Assembly (NCBI RefSeq): GCF_900111015.1
Contig: NZ_FOFS01000009.1
Location: 165,374 to 229,373, forward strand
Direction: 5' to 3'
DNA from: Solimonas aquatica
Lineage (GTDB): Bacteria > Pseudomonadota > Gammaproteobacteria > Nevskiales > Nevskiaceae
Length of the DNA: 64,000 bases
Positions 22,894 to 31,080 of the stretch are shown piece by piece. Under the pieces are notes generated by a model, which ran no database searches, had not been told where the DNA came from, and saw only the letters and a program-made list of their open reading frames with translations. Each line of letters opens with the position of its first letter. Within the stretch, counting starts at the first letter, position 1. Position numbers and translations under genes: made by a program.

Positions 22894-23375
22894 GCGGCGG
22901 CGGCCTGCAGTGCCTGCGTCTGCGCGCTGAAGCCGTGGCCGTTGTCGAGCAGATATTCCAGCCACTTGTGCAAGAGCAGATTGCGCCGCCACTGCGCACT
23001 CAGGAAAGCGTGTGCGGCCGGATCGGCATCGTCGCGCGCCAGCCAGGGCGGACGGTGCTCGCATTCCAGCGCTTCCGCCAGCGAGGCGTCGCGGTAGGCG
23101 CGCACCCAGAGGTCGGGCTGCCGGCGCAGCCCCTGCTCATCGGTGAATTCGTAGGTGAGCCGCAGGGTGTGCGTGTAGCGGTCGCAGGCGGAAATTTCCA
23201 GATGCAGGGGACAGTCACTCTGGCTGCGCGAAACCACCTGCTGCCCGGCGGCATGACGCTCCAGCTGCGGAATCAGGCGCAACAACATTCGGTAATTCCG
23301 CTCGTAGAGTTCGAGCAGATGCGCGATGCTGCGAGGCTTGCCGCAGCAAGGACAAAGATGCGTGGTGGCTTGCAT
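22890..23375 (-). CDS. DUF1249 (YqiB-like) protein
   Basis: Conserved protein of unknown function, 161 residues. The family pattern is visible: LLELYERNYRMLLRLIPQL near the start, RYTHTLRLTYEF in the middle, and a C-terminal LLLHKWLEYLLDNGHGF. An N-terminal CPCCGK motif suggests a possible metal site, absent from E. coli YqiB as I recall it. The ATG ending at 23375 is chosen over an upstream ATG because family similarity begins close to it. It is coupled to the gamma-carbonic-anhydrase-like gene. Confidence 0.8.
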   Translation of the reverse strand: MQATTHLCPCCGKPRSIAHLLELYERNYRMLLRLIPQLERHAAGQQVVSRSQSDCPLHLEISACDRYTHTLRLTYEFTDEQGLRRQPDLWVRAYRDASLAEALECEHRPPWLARDDADPAAHAFLSAQWRRNLLLHKWLEYLLDNGHGFSAQTQALQAAAA

Positions 23376-23443
23376 GCGAGGACTATAAGATACCCATGAC
23401 GTCGTCTCCAAGACTTGTCATCCGCCGCTCAACCCCCGCCGCC

Positions 23444-25075
23444 ATGCCGATCCGCGAAATTACCACCAAGCCTTATCTCGACCAGAAGACCGGCACGGCC
23501 GGTCTGCGCAAAAAAGTGGCGGTCTTCCAGCAGCCGCATTATCTGGAAAACTTTTTGCAGGCCATTTTCGATTGCGTGCCGGAATTGAAGGGCCAGCTGC
23601 TGGTGATCGGCGGCGACGGCCGTTATCACAACCGCGACGCGATCCGCACCGCCATCTCGCTGGCCGCCGCCAATGGCGTGGCGCGCGTGGTGGTTGGCCA
23701 GGGCGGCATCCTGTCCACGCCGGCGGCGTCCCATCTGATCCGCGTGCGCAAGGCCAGCGGCGGCTTCCTGTTCACCGCCAGCCACAATCCGGCTGGCCCG
23801 GATGGCGACTTCGGCGTCAAGTTCAACATCGCCGGCGGCGGTCAGGCCAGCGAGGCCCTGACCACGCGCATCTACGAGCAGACCAAGATCATCGGCCGCT
23901 ACTACGTGCTCGACGGCACCGAGGTCAATCTCGACCGCTGCGGCGAGCAGCAGCTCGGCAACACCGTGGTGGAAGTGCTGGACAGCGTCGATGATTACGC
24001 GCAGCTGATGCAGCAGCTGTTCGACTTCGATCGTATCCGCGACTGGCTCAAGCGCGGCCACAGCCTGCGCTTCGACGCCATGCATGCCGTCACCGGGCCG
24101 TACGCGCAGCGCATCTTCGTCGATCTGCTCGGCGCGCCGCCCGGCAGCGTCAGCAATGCCGTGCCGCTGCAGGACTTCGGCGGCGGACATCCCGATCCCA
24201 ATCTGATCTACGCCAAGCATCTGGCCGACCTGGCCTACAGCAGCGAATCACCGGATCTGATCGCCGCCAGCGATGGCGACGGCGACCGCAACATGATTCT
24301 CGGCCGCGGCCTCTTCATCTCGCCGGGCGATTCGCTGGCCATGCTCGCCGCCAATCTCGCGCTGCTGCCGGGCTATCGCCAGGGCCTGTCCGGCATCGCC
24401 CGTTCCATGCCCACCTGCCGCGCCGCCGATCAGGTGGCCGCTGCGCTCAAGGTGCCGCTGCACGAAACCCCCACCGGCTGGAAGTTCTTCTGCAATCTGC
24501 TCGACGCCGGCCAGGCCACCATCTGCGGCGAGGAAAGCTTCGGCACCAGTTCCGTGCACACGCGCGAGAAGGATGGCCTGTGGGCGGTGCTGGCCTGGGC
24601 CAATGTGCTGGCCGCCACCGGCCTGTCGGTGCAGGAACTCGCGCAGCAGCACTGGGCGCGCTACGGCCGCCATTATTTCGCGCGTCACGATTACGAAGAG
24701 CTCGACACCGCGCTCGCGGAGAACCTGATGCGCCAGGCTGCCAGCCTGCTGCCGACGCTGGCCGCTCAGAGCTTTGCCAGCTGGACGGTGACGCAGGCCG
24801 ACGAGTTCAGCTATCACGATCCCATCGACGGCAGCGTCGCCGCCGCGCAAGGTCATCGCATCATCTGCGGCGAGGACGCGCGCGTGGTGCTGCGCCTGTC
24901 CGGCACCGGCACCAAGGGCGCGACGCTGCGCGTATATCTGGAGCGCTATGTGCGCGAGGCCGGCGCGTTGAACTGGGCCACCGGCGATGCCGTGGCGCCG
25001 CTGGCCGCCGCCATCGACAAGCTGGCGCGGATCAGCGAACTCAGCGGCCGGCGCACGCCGGATGTGGTGACCTGA
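23444..25075 (+). CDS. pgm: Phosphoglucomutase (alpha-D-glucose type)
   Basis: Interconverts glucose 1-phosphate and glucose 6-phosphate (glycogen, UDP-glucose). The 543-residue protein resembles the eukaryote-like PGM family: substrate start TKPYLDQKTGTAGLRKKV, phosphoserine loop LFTASHNPAGPDGDFGVKF, Mg loop DGDGDRN, sugar-binding GEESFG and phosphate-binding RLSGTGTKGATLRVY. The ATG at 23444 begins the family domain; an ATG 48 bases earlier is open but adds an Arg/Ser-rich stretch. Confidence 0.93.
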   Translation: MPIREITTKPYLDQKTGTAGLRKKVAVFQQPHYLENFLQAIFDCVPELKGQLLVIGGDGRYHNRDAIRTAISLAAANGVARVVVGQGGILSTPAASHLIRVRKASGGFLFTASHNPAGPDGDFGVKFNIAGGGQASEALTTRIYEQTKIIGRYYVLDGTEVNLDRCGEQQLGNTVVEVLDSVDDYAQLMQQLFDFDRIRDWLKRGHSLRFDAMHAVTGPYAQRIFVDLLGAPPGSVSNAVPLQDFGGGHPDPNLIYAKHLADLAYSSESPDLIAASDGDGDRNMILGRGLFISPGDSLAMLAANLALLPGYRQGLSGIARSMPTCRAADQVAAALKVPLHETPTGWKFFCNLLDAGQATICGEESFGTSSVHTREKDGLWAVLAWANVLAATGLSVQELAQQHWARYGRHYFARHDYEELDTALAENLMRQAASLLPTLAAQSFASWTVTQADEFSYHDPIDGSVAAAQGHRIICGEDARVVLRLSGTGTKGATLRVYLERYVREAGALNWATGDAVAPLAAAIDKLARISELSGRRTPDVVT

Positions 25076-25246
25076 AGCGCCGCGAGCGGTCGCTGCCGAC
25101 CGCCGAACGGTCATCCCGGGTGAACAGCTGCTACAGGCTGTAACAAGCTGTAAAAGCCGCTGCAGCCTGCAGGGTCAGCGCCGCTAAGAGGCTCAAGCGC
25201 AGCAGCGTCCGCTGCCTTGAGACCCACTTAGCAGGAGCTTTCAGCC

Positions 25247-25915
25247 ATGAGCATTTCCAGTATCAGCAGCAGTTTCAGCGCCCAGGCGCTGGGCGCCAGC
25301 GGCAGCCAGAACAGTTTCCAGACCAAGCTGTCCTCGCTGCTCAGCGCCATCGACTCGGGCGATCTCGATTCAATCAAGAGCGCCTACGACAGCCTCACAC
25401 AGAGCAGCAAGAGCGGCGGCAATGGCAAGGATCCGATCGGCAGCCTGCTGACTTCGGTCGGTGAGGCCCTGAGTTCGAACGATGTCAGCGCCGCCCAGGA
25501 CGCTGCGGAAGTCTTTGCCCAGGCCACGCCGCCGTCCGGCATGCAGGGCGCGCAGGGTGCCGGCGGTCCGCCGCCGCCACCGCCGGGCCCGCCGCCCTCG
25601 GACAGCGACAGTGATGATCTCAGCAGCAGCGTATCGAGTCTGCTCGAAGCGCTGAGCAACAATGATCTGAGCTCGGCCTCGTCGGCCGCCGATTCACTCA
25701 GCGCCATCCTCTCGGCGCTGAGCAGCAACAGCGACAGCAGCAGCACCTACAACGCGTCCAGCACCAGCAGCAGCGACGGCAGCAATCCGCTGCAGCAGCT
25801 GGTCGGCAAGCTGGAGGATTCGATCAGCTCCGGTGATTCCGGCGCGGCGCAGCAGTATCTGGGCGAGCTGCTCAAGCATCTGCCCAGCGGCAGCCTGATC
25901 AGCACCAGCGCTTAG
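25247..25915 (+). CDS. Ser-rich repeat protein of unknown function
   Basis: A 222-residue protein I do not recognise. It has no signal peptide or membrane helix, is very rich in Ser, and carries a proline run (about 107-117) in the middle. Four imperfect helical units of about 30 residues can be aligned (about 25-52, 63-91, 124-154, 181-212) on the pattern LLxAxxxxDLxxAxxAxxxL, two before and two after the proline linker. A strong ribosome-binding site (AGGAG) precedes the ATG. The TAG stop falls within the terminal inverted repeat of the adjacent MITE-like element, so the original C-terminus may have been altered. Confidence 0.72.
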   Translation: MSISSISSSFSAQALGASGSQNSFQTKLSSLLSAIDSGDLDSIKSAYDSLTQSSKSGGNGKDPIGSLLTSVGEALSSNDVSAAQDAAEVFAQATPPSGMQGAQGAGGPPPPPPGPPPSDSDSDDLSSSVSSLLEALSNNDLSSASSAADSLSAILSALSSNSDSSSTYNASSTSSSDGSNPLQQLVGKLEDSISSGDSGAAQQYLGELLKHLPSGSLISTSA

Positions 25916-26184
25916 GGTCTGTTCACATTCCCTTTACGCGCTGCGACGGAGCTTGTTTTGCCGCAGGGCAAGGCGGCAGACGCGCCGCCTGGTGATTCCA
26001 AGCAAGCGGCTGCCAAGGCCGCACCGCGGCAGCACAACCCCGTGCCGCCCGGGTTGCGCCGGAAATTCCGCCATGCGGCGTTGCGAAACTTGGCCTTGGC
26101 CCCACCAAGGCCTGCGTTTCGCGCCTTGTCTGGCGAAATTCCTGGCAGCAACGCAGCCGGCAAAGTGAAGGCGAACAGGCCCTA
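25913..26184. mobile_element. MITE-like element with terminal inverted repeats
   Basis: About 272 bp bounded by TAGGGTCTGTTC on the left and the inverse of TAGGGCCTGTTC on the right. Over 33 terminal bases the ends match at about 26 positions when one is inverted. The interior has no credible gene but is rich in GC hairpins. Size, TIRs and lack of a transposase fit a non-autonomous miniature element or interspersed repeat. The left end supplies the stop codon of the Ser-rich gene and the right end abuts the ybaB terminator. Confidence 0.65.
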
Positions 26185-26229
26185 AAAACGCAAACAGCGG
26201 CGCGCGAGGCCGCGCCCGCGCACCGCTGT
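26184..26229 (-). terminator. Intrinsic terminator after ybaB
   Basis: On the minus strand a 13-bp stem with one mismatch (ACAGCGG... / ...CCGCTGT) is followed by TTTGCGTTTTTAG. The last T bases coincide with the right end of the MITE-like element. Confidence 0.7.
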
Positions 26230-26248
26230 GGTTCCGGCGACTGCGTTT

Positions 26249-26575
26249 TTACAGACCGAGATTCATGCCCGGCGGCAGCTGCATGCCGGCGGTGACCGCG
26301 CCCATCTTGGTCTTGGTGAGTTCCTCGACCTTCTGCGTGGCATCGTTGATCGCCGCGGCGATCAGGTCTTCGACGAACTCCTTGTCTTCCTTCAGCGCAT
26401 CGGCGCTGATCTCGACCTTGCGCGCCTGATACTTGCCGCTCAGCGTGATCTTGACCATGCCGGCGCCGGACTCGCCGGTGACTTCGGCGCGCGCGATTTC
26501 ATCCTGCACGCGCTTCATGTTCTCCTGCATCTGCTGCGCCTGGCGCATGATCTGGCCGAGTGGACCGCCTTTCAT
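26249..26575 (-). CDS. ybaB: YbaB/EbfC nucleoid-associated protein
   Basis: Small dimeric DNA-binding protein of 108 residues. The family core is visible: [20 protein letters not shown], then [17 protein letters not shown], with the Met/Pro-rich C-terminus [11 protein letters not shown]. The start MKGGPLGQ is the ATG ending at 26575; the upstream extension is not conserved. It is 160 bases downstream of dnaX on the same strand, as in most gammaproteobacteria. recR, the usual third gene, is absent. Confidence 0.94.
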   Translation of the reverse strand: MKGGPLGQIMRQAQQMQENMKRVQDEIARAEVTGESGAGMVKITLSGKYQARKVEISADALKEDKEFVEDLIAAAINDATQKVEELTKTKMGAVTAGMQLPPGMNLGL

Positions 26576-26735
26576 GGGAAAACTCCTTGTACTGGATTCG
26601 GGGGCCGCACCAGCGCCCACGCCGATGGCGGGCCGTGCTGCCGGATGCGCATTCTAGCTGAGCGCGTCGCCGGGTCATGGCGCCGCCGTGCGCCCTGAGA
26701 CAGAGCCGGGCCCGGCGTGTCTCAGCTCTCAGCTC

Positions 26736-28391
26736 TCACGAATCGAGCGGATGAATCGATCCCGGCTTGATGCTCGCGCCGAACTGTTCGCGAAACGCCC
26801 GCACCACCGGATCGTTTTCCATCGCCGTCTGCGCATCCTCGCGCCGCAGCTGCTCGGCCTGCTGCGCCTGCTGCGCCGGTGTCAGCACCGCTTCGCTGGC
26901 GATTTCCACCACCAGCTCCACGTCCTCGCCCAGACGCTCGCACAGCGTGCGCGTGAGCTGCTGACGACGCTCAGGCGTGAGCAGATGACGCGCGCGCGCG
27001 TCCAGACTCAGATGCAGCTGCGCGCCGACACGAGCGGTCCAGGCGCAGTTGCGCGCCAGCTGCCGGGCAAAGCTTTCCAGACCCAGATTGTCGATGGCCG
27101 TCAGCCAGTCCTCGGCACTCTGCAGTCGCAGCGGCGGCAGCGCGGGCTTGGGCGCAGCCGCAGGCGGTTCGGGTGACGGCGACGGCGACGGCGCAGCTTG
27201 TGCGCGTGGCGCGGCGGCGGCAGCCGGAGCCGCCGCGACCCCGCCGGCCGCAGCGCTGCCGCGCAAGGCCGCACCGCCACCGCCGGTGTTCGCCGGCGTG
27301 GCGGGACCCTCGTCCGGACGAAACGCCGCCATGCGCAGCAACGTCATCTCGAAACCCAGGCGCGGATCCGGCGCCCAGGGCAGATCGCGCCGGCCGCTGA
27401 CCGCGATCTGGTAGTAGAGCTGCACATCCTCCGGCCGCAGCCGATCCTTGAGCGTCAGCAGCACGGCATCGTCTTCCTCGCCGGCGGCACCGGGCAGCAT
27501 CTGCAGCACCGCGATGCGCTGCAGGGACGCGGCCAGATCGCTGAGCAGGGCGGCGTAGTCCGGCGCCTGCTCCTCGAGCGCCTGCAGACCGCGCAACAAG
27601 AGCGCGCTGTCGTTGCCGGCCAGCGCTTCCAGCAGCTCGAACAGGCGCGCGCGGCCGCTGGTGCCGAGCATGTCCTCGATGGGCTCGCGCATCAGTGTCT
27701 GACCGCCGGAGAAGGCGATGGCCTGATCCAGCAGCGACAGGCCGTCGCGCATCGAGCCGTCGGCGGCGCGCGCGATCTGGCTCAGCGCCGGCAGCTCGTA
27801 CTGCAGACCCTCGTGATCGAGCACCTTGGCCAGCTGATCGCGGATCAGGCTCACCGGCAGGCGCTTGAGATTGAACTGCAGGCAGCGCGACAGCACCGTC
27901 ACCAGCAGCTTCTGCGGATCGGTGGTGGCGAGAATGAACTTCACATGCGGCGGCGGTTCTTCCAGGGTCTTGAGCAGCGCATTGAAGGCGCTCTTGGACA
28001 GCATGTGGACTTCGTCGATCAGGTAGACCTTGTAACGGCCCCGTGCCGGCGCGTACTGCGCGTTCTCGATCACCTGACGCACATCATCGACACCGGTGTT
28101 GGAGGCGGCGTCGATTTCCAGCAGGTCCACGAAGCGGCCCTCGTCCACCTCGCGGCAGGCCGAGCACACGCCGCAGGGATTGGCGCTGACCCCGGTTTCG
28201 CAATTCAGGCATTTGGCGATGATGCGCGCCAGCGTGGTCTTGCCCACGCCGCGTGTGCCGGTGAGCAGGATGGCCGGATGCAGCTTGTCGCCGGCCAGCG
28301 CGTGCGAGAGCGCCTTGACGACGTGCCCCTGCCCCATCACATCGGCGAAGCTGCGGGGACGGTATTTGCGGGCCAGGGCGAGATAGCTCAT
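26736..28391 (-). CDS. dnaX: DNA polymerase III subunit tau/gamma
   Basis: Clamp-loader ATPase of the replicative polymerase. The 551 residues show Walker A GTRGVGKTT (45-53), four zinc cysteines at 64, 73, 76 and 79, the DEVHMLS Walker B near 125 and the sensor TTDPQKLLVTV. A low-complexity Ala/Pro/Gly linker (about 365-430) precedes the C-terminal tau domain. I see no A-rich slippery heptamer like that making gamma in E. coli, so only the full-length form is directly supported. Confidence 0.96.
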   Translation of the reverse strand: MSYLALARKYRPRSFADVMGQGHVVKALSHALAGDKLHPAILLTGTRGVGKTTLARIIAKCLNCETGVSANPCGVCSACREVDEGRFVDLLEIDAASNTGVDDVRQVIENAQYAPARGRYKVYLIDEVHMLSKSAFNALLKTLEEPPPHVKFILATTDPQKLLVTVLSRCLQFNLKRLPVSLIRDQLAKVLDHEGLQYELPALSQIARAADGSMRDGLSLLDQAIAFSGGQTLMREPIEDMLGTSGRARLFELLEALAGNDSALLLRGLQALEEQAPDYAALLSDLAASLQRIAVLQMLPGAAGEEDDAVLLTLKDRLRPEDVQLYYQIAVSGRRDLPWAPDPRLGFEMTLLRMAAFRPDEGPATPANTGGGGAALRGSAAAGGVAAAPAAAAAPRAQAAPSPSPSPEPPAAAPKPALPPLRLQSAEDWLTAIDNLGLESFARQLARNCAWTARVGAQLHLSLDARARHLLTPERRQQLTRTLCERLGEDVELVVEIASEAVLTPAQQAQQAEQLRREDAQTAMENDPVVRAFREQFGASIKPGSIHPLDS

Positions 28392-28594
28392 CGGCGATCC
28401 GGAAATGGTGGGCGGTGGGAGAAGTCGATCAAGGCAGCGCAGCGGGCGCGGCCTGGCGAAGGCGGATTGTCCGGGATCGGCGCGGCGATGGCCAGAACCG
28501 CCGGAGACGAAACTTTACACAGCCCGGATGCTCCATGAGGCCTCACGATGCTATCGTCCGGGCGATTTCGAAAACCCAACACGGTCAAGCAAGC

Positions 28595-29926
28595 GTGAAC
28601 TTGTCCTGGTCCCGGCGGCTGGCTGGCCTTTGCTTCCTGCTGTGCGCGGCGGCGCCGGCCGCCGAGCCGCCGCCGGCGCATCCCCTGAGCCTGGCCGAAC
28701 TCACGGCCCTGGCGCTGCGCAACAATCCGCAGACCCGCGCGGCCTGGGCCAGTCTGGCGCAGTCACAGGCGGCCGAGAAAATCGCGGCGGCCGGCTACTG
28801 GCCCACCGTCAACGCCAGCTTCAGCGCGCAGCGCCTGCGTTCGCTGGCGGCGCAGGGCAACAGCGTCGCCGCGCAGACGCGGCTGTCGCCGTCCCTGAGC
28901 CTGAGCTGGCTGCTGTTCGACTTCGGCTCGCGCGGCGGCAGCGCGGATCAGGCTGCGGCCAATGTGCTGGTGGCGCAGTACGGCCTCAACCAGAGCTTGC
29001 AGGATCTGGCGCTGAGCGTGGAGTCCGGCTACTACAGCCTGCTCGGCCAGCGCGCGCTCAGCCAGGCCCATCAGCAATCGCTGGATGAAGCGCAGGCCAA
29101 TCTCGATGCCGCACAGACCAAGCACAAGGCCGGTCTGGCCACCGTCGCCGATGTCTATCAGGCACAGGCCGCGCTGGCCGCGGCCCAGCTGAGCCTGCAG
29201 CAGTCGCAGGGCAATGCCCGCATTGCGCAGGGCGCGCTGGCGGTGGCGGCCGGCTATGCGCCGGACACCCTGCTGCAGCTCACCGACTGGCAGGCCGACG
29301 CGACCCAGGCGCGCCTGCCCGCCACCACGCTCGAACAGCTGCTCACCCAGGCGCGCGGCGCGCGCAGCGAGCTCTTGGCAGCGCAGGCCAGCGAGCAGGC
29401 CGCCGCCGCCGCCGTGCGCATCGCGCGCGGCGATGCCCTGCCCAAGCTCAATCTCAGCGGCAGTGCCGGACAGACGCGCATTCTCGACGTCGGCACCAGC
29501 CGCCAATACAGCGCCGCCGCCACGCTCAGCGTGCCGCTGTTTGCCGGCGGCGCGCTGCACGCGGCGATCGCCCAGGCACGCGCCGCGCAGGATCTCGCAC
29601 AGGCCAACCGCGAGACCGTGCTGCGCAGCGTCGAGCAGGCGGTGTGGAGCGCCTGGCAGAACATGCAGACCGCCTACAGCGGCCTGGCCAGCAGCCGCCT
29701 GCAGGAACAGGCCGCGCAGCGCGCCGCCGAGGCGATCCGCGCGCGCTACCAGAACGGCCTGTCGAGCATGCTGGATCTGCTGAGCAGCGAGGCGACCCTG
29801 GCGCAAGCCCGCGTCACCCGCATCCAGGCAGCGCTGGACTGGTACACCGCGCTGGCCACGCTCGCCCACAACGCCGGCGGCCTGCGCCTGCCGGACGAGG
29901 CCACTGCCCCGGGAGTCACGCCTTGA
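28595..29926 (+). CDS. TolC-family outer-membrane efflux protein
   Basis: Outer-membrane channel of a tripartite pump, 443 residues, with two OEP repeats: LTALALRNNPQTRAAW at the start of the first and YQNGLSSMLDLLSSEATLA in the second. The GTG at 28595 gives a plausible signal peptide (LAGLCFLLCAAAPA, cleavage near AAE); an ATG at 28535 would place 20 extra residues before it. Its TGA overlaps the TTG start of the adaptor gene, so the three efflux genes form one coupled operon. Confidence 0.88.
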   Translation: MNLSWSRRLAGLCFLLCAAAPAAEPPPAHPLSLAELTALALRNNPQTRAAWASLAQSQAAEKIAAAGYWPTVNASFSAQRLRSLAAQGNSVAAQTRLSPSLSLSWLLFDFGSRGGSADQAAANVLVAQYGLNQSLQDLALSVESGYYSLLGQRALSQAHQQSLDEAQANLDAAQTKHKAGLATVADVYQAQAALAAAQLSLQQSQGNARIAQGALAVAAGYAPDTLLQLTDWQADATQARLPATTLEQLLTQARGARSELLAAQASEQAAAAAVRIARGDALPKLNLSGSAGQTRILDVGTSRQYSAAATLSVPLFAGGALHAAIAQARAAQDLAQANRETVLRSVEQAVWSAWQNMQTAYSGLASSRLQEQAAQRAAEAIRARYQNGLSSMLDLLSSEATLAQARVTRIQAALDWYTALATLAHNAGGLRLPDEATAPGVTP

Positions 29927-31080
29927 ATCTCGCCGTTCCAAGGGTTTCGCGCCGTCGTCGCGCGCTCGTGCTGCTGCTGTTGCTGGCGCTGGCCTGGTTC
30001 GCCTGGCGGCACTGGCACGCCAGCAGCCCCGGCGCCGGTCATGCCCCGGAAGCCACGGCGGTGTCGCTGACCCGCGTGCGCAGCGGCAGCGCGCCGGTGG
30101 TGCTCGAAGTCATGGGCAGCGTGCTGAGCCCGCACAGCGTCAGCGTGCGCGCGCAGATCAGCGGCCTGCTCAAAGCGGTGTATTTCGAGGAAGGCCAGGA
30201 CGTGAAGGCGGGCGAGCGCCTGTTTCTCATCGACCCGGCGCCGTATCAGGCCGCGCTGGCGCAGGCACGCGCGCAGCTGGCCATGGATCGCGCTGCCGCC
30301 AGCAGCGCGCAGGCGCAGTACGAGCGCATGAAGCCGCTGGCCGAGCAGGACTTCGTCACCCGCCAGGAATTCGACGACGCCCGCGCCGCCGCACAGGAAG
30401 CGCAGGCCCGGCTGCAGGCCGATCAGGCCGCCGTGCAAAGCGCCGAGATCAATCTCGGCTACACCCTGATCCGCGCGCCGATCAGCGGCCGCAGCGGCGC
30501 CATCGCGGTGCGCAGCGGCAATCTGGTGTCGAGCACCGACAGCACGCCGCTGGTGGTGATCAATCAGGTGGAGCGACTGCAGGTGCAGGCCGCGATTCCG
30601 CAGGATCAGCTCGCCGCCGTGCAGCAGGCCCTGCAGCGCAGCGTGGTGCCGGTGCGCGTCAGCGCCAGCCGCGGCGGCGAGACCCTGGCCAGCGGCAGGC
30701 TGATGTTCGTGGACAACGCGGTGGCGGCCGGCAGCGGCACGGTGATGCTCAAGGCCGAGGTCGACAACCAGGCACAGGCGCTGTGGCCCGGCGCCTTCGT
30801 GAACCTGAGCCTCAGCCTGCGCGTGGATCCGTCCGTGCTGCTGGTGCCGGAGGCCGCGGTGCAGCCTGGCGCCGAAGGCCAGTACGTGTTCGTGGTCGGC
30901 GCCGATCACAAGGCGGTGCAGCGTTATGTGGGCGTGGATCGCCAGGCCGGCGCCGAACTGGTGATCAGCAAGGGCCTGCAGGCCGGCGAGACCATCATCG
31001 CCAAGGTGCCGCACAATTTCCGGCCCGGCACGCTGGTACGCGACGCCGCCGGCAGCCGCAAGGCCGGCGCCGCGCAATGA
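29923..31080 (+). CDS. RND periplasmic adaptor (HlyD/MFP family)
   Basis: Membrane-fusion protein linking the inner-membrane pump to the outer-membrane channel. The only sensible start is a TTG overlapping the previous stop (TTGA), giving 385 residues with an N-terminal anchor (RRRALVLLLLLALAWFAW). Domains: lipoyl halves (SVRAQISGLLKAVYFEEGQ and TLIRAPISGRSGAI), an alpha-hairpin between them (about 110-175), then beta-barrel and membrane-proximal domains. Its stop overlaps the ATG of the RND gene. Confidence 0.92.
   Translation: MNLAVPRVSRRRRALVLLLLLALAWFAWRHWHASSPGAGHAPEATAVSLTRVRSGSAPVVLEVMGSVLSPHSVSVRAQISGLLKAVYFEEGQDVKAGERLFLIDPAPYQAALAQARAQLAMDRAAASSAQAQYERMKPLAEQDFVTRQEFDDARAAAQEAQARLQADQAAVQSAEINLGYTLIRAPISGRSGAIAVRSGNLVSSTDSTPLVVINQVERLQVQAAIPQDQLAAVQQALQRSVVPVRVSASRGGETLASGRLMFVDNAVAAGSGTVMLKAEVDNQAQALWPGAFVNLSLSLRVDPSVLLVPEAAVQPGAEGQYVFVVGADHKAVQRYVGVDRQAGAELVISKGLQAGETIIAKVPHNFRPGTLVRDAAGSRKAGAAQ

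Noticed and set aside
26736..28391. Programmed frameshift in dnaX producing gamma
   Set aside because: No A-rich slippery heptamer with a downstream stem was found in the coding strand.
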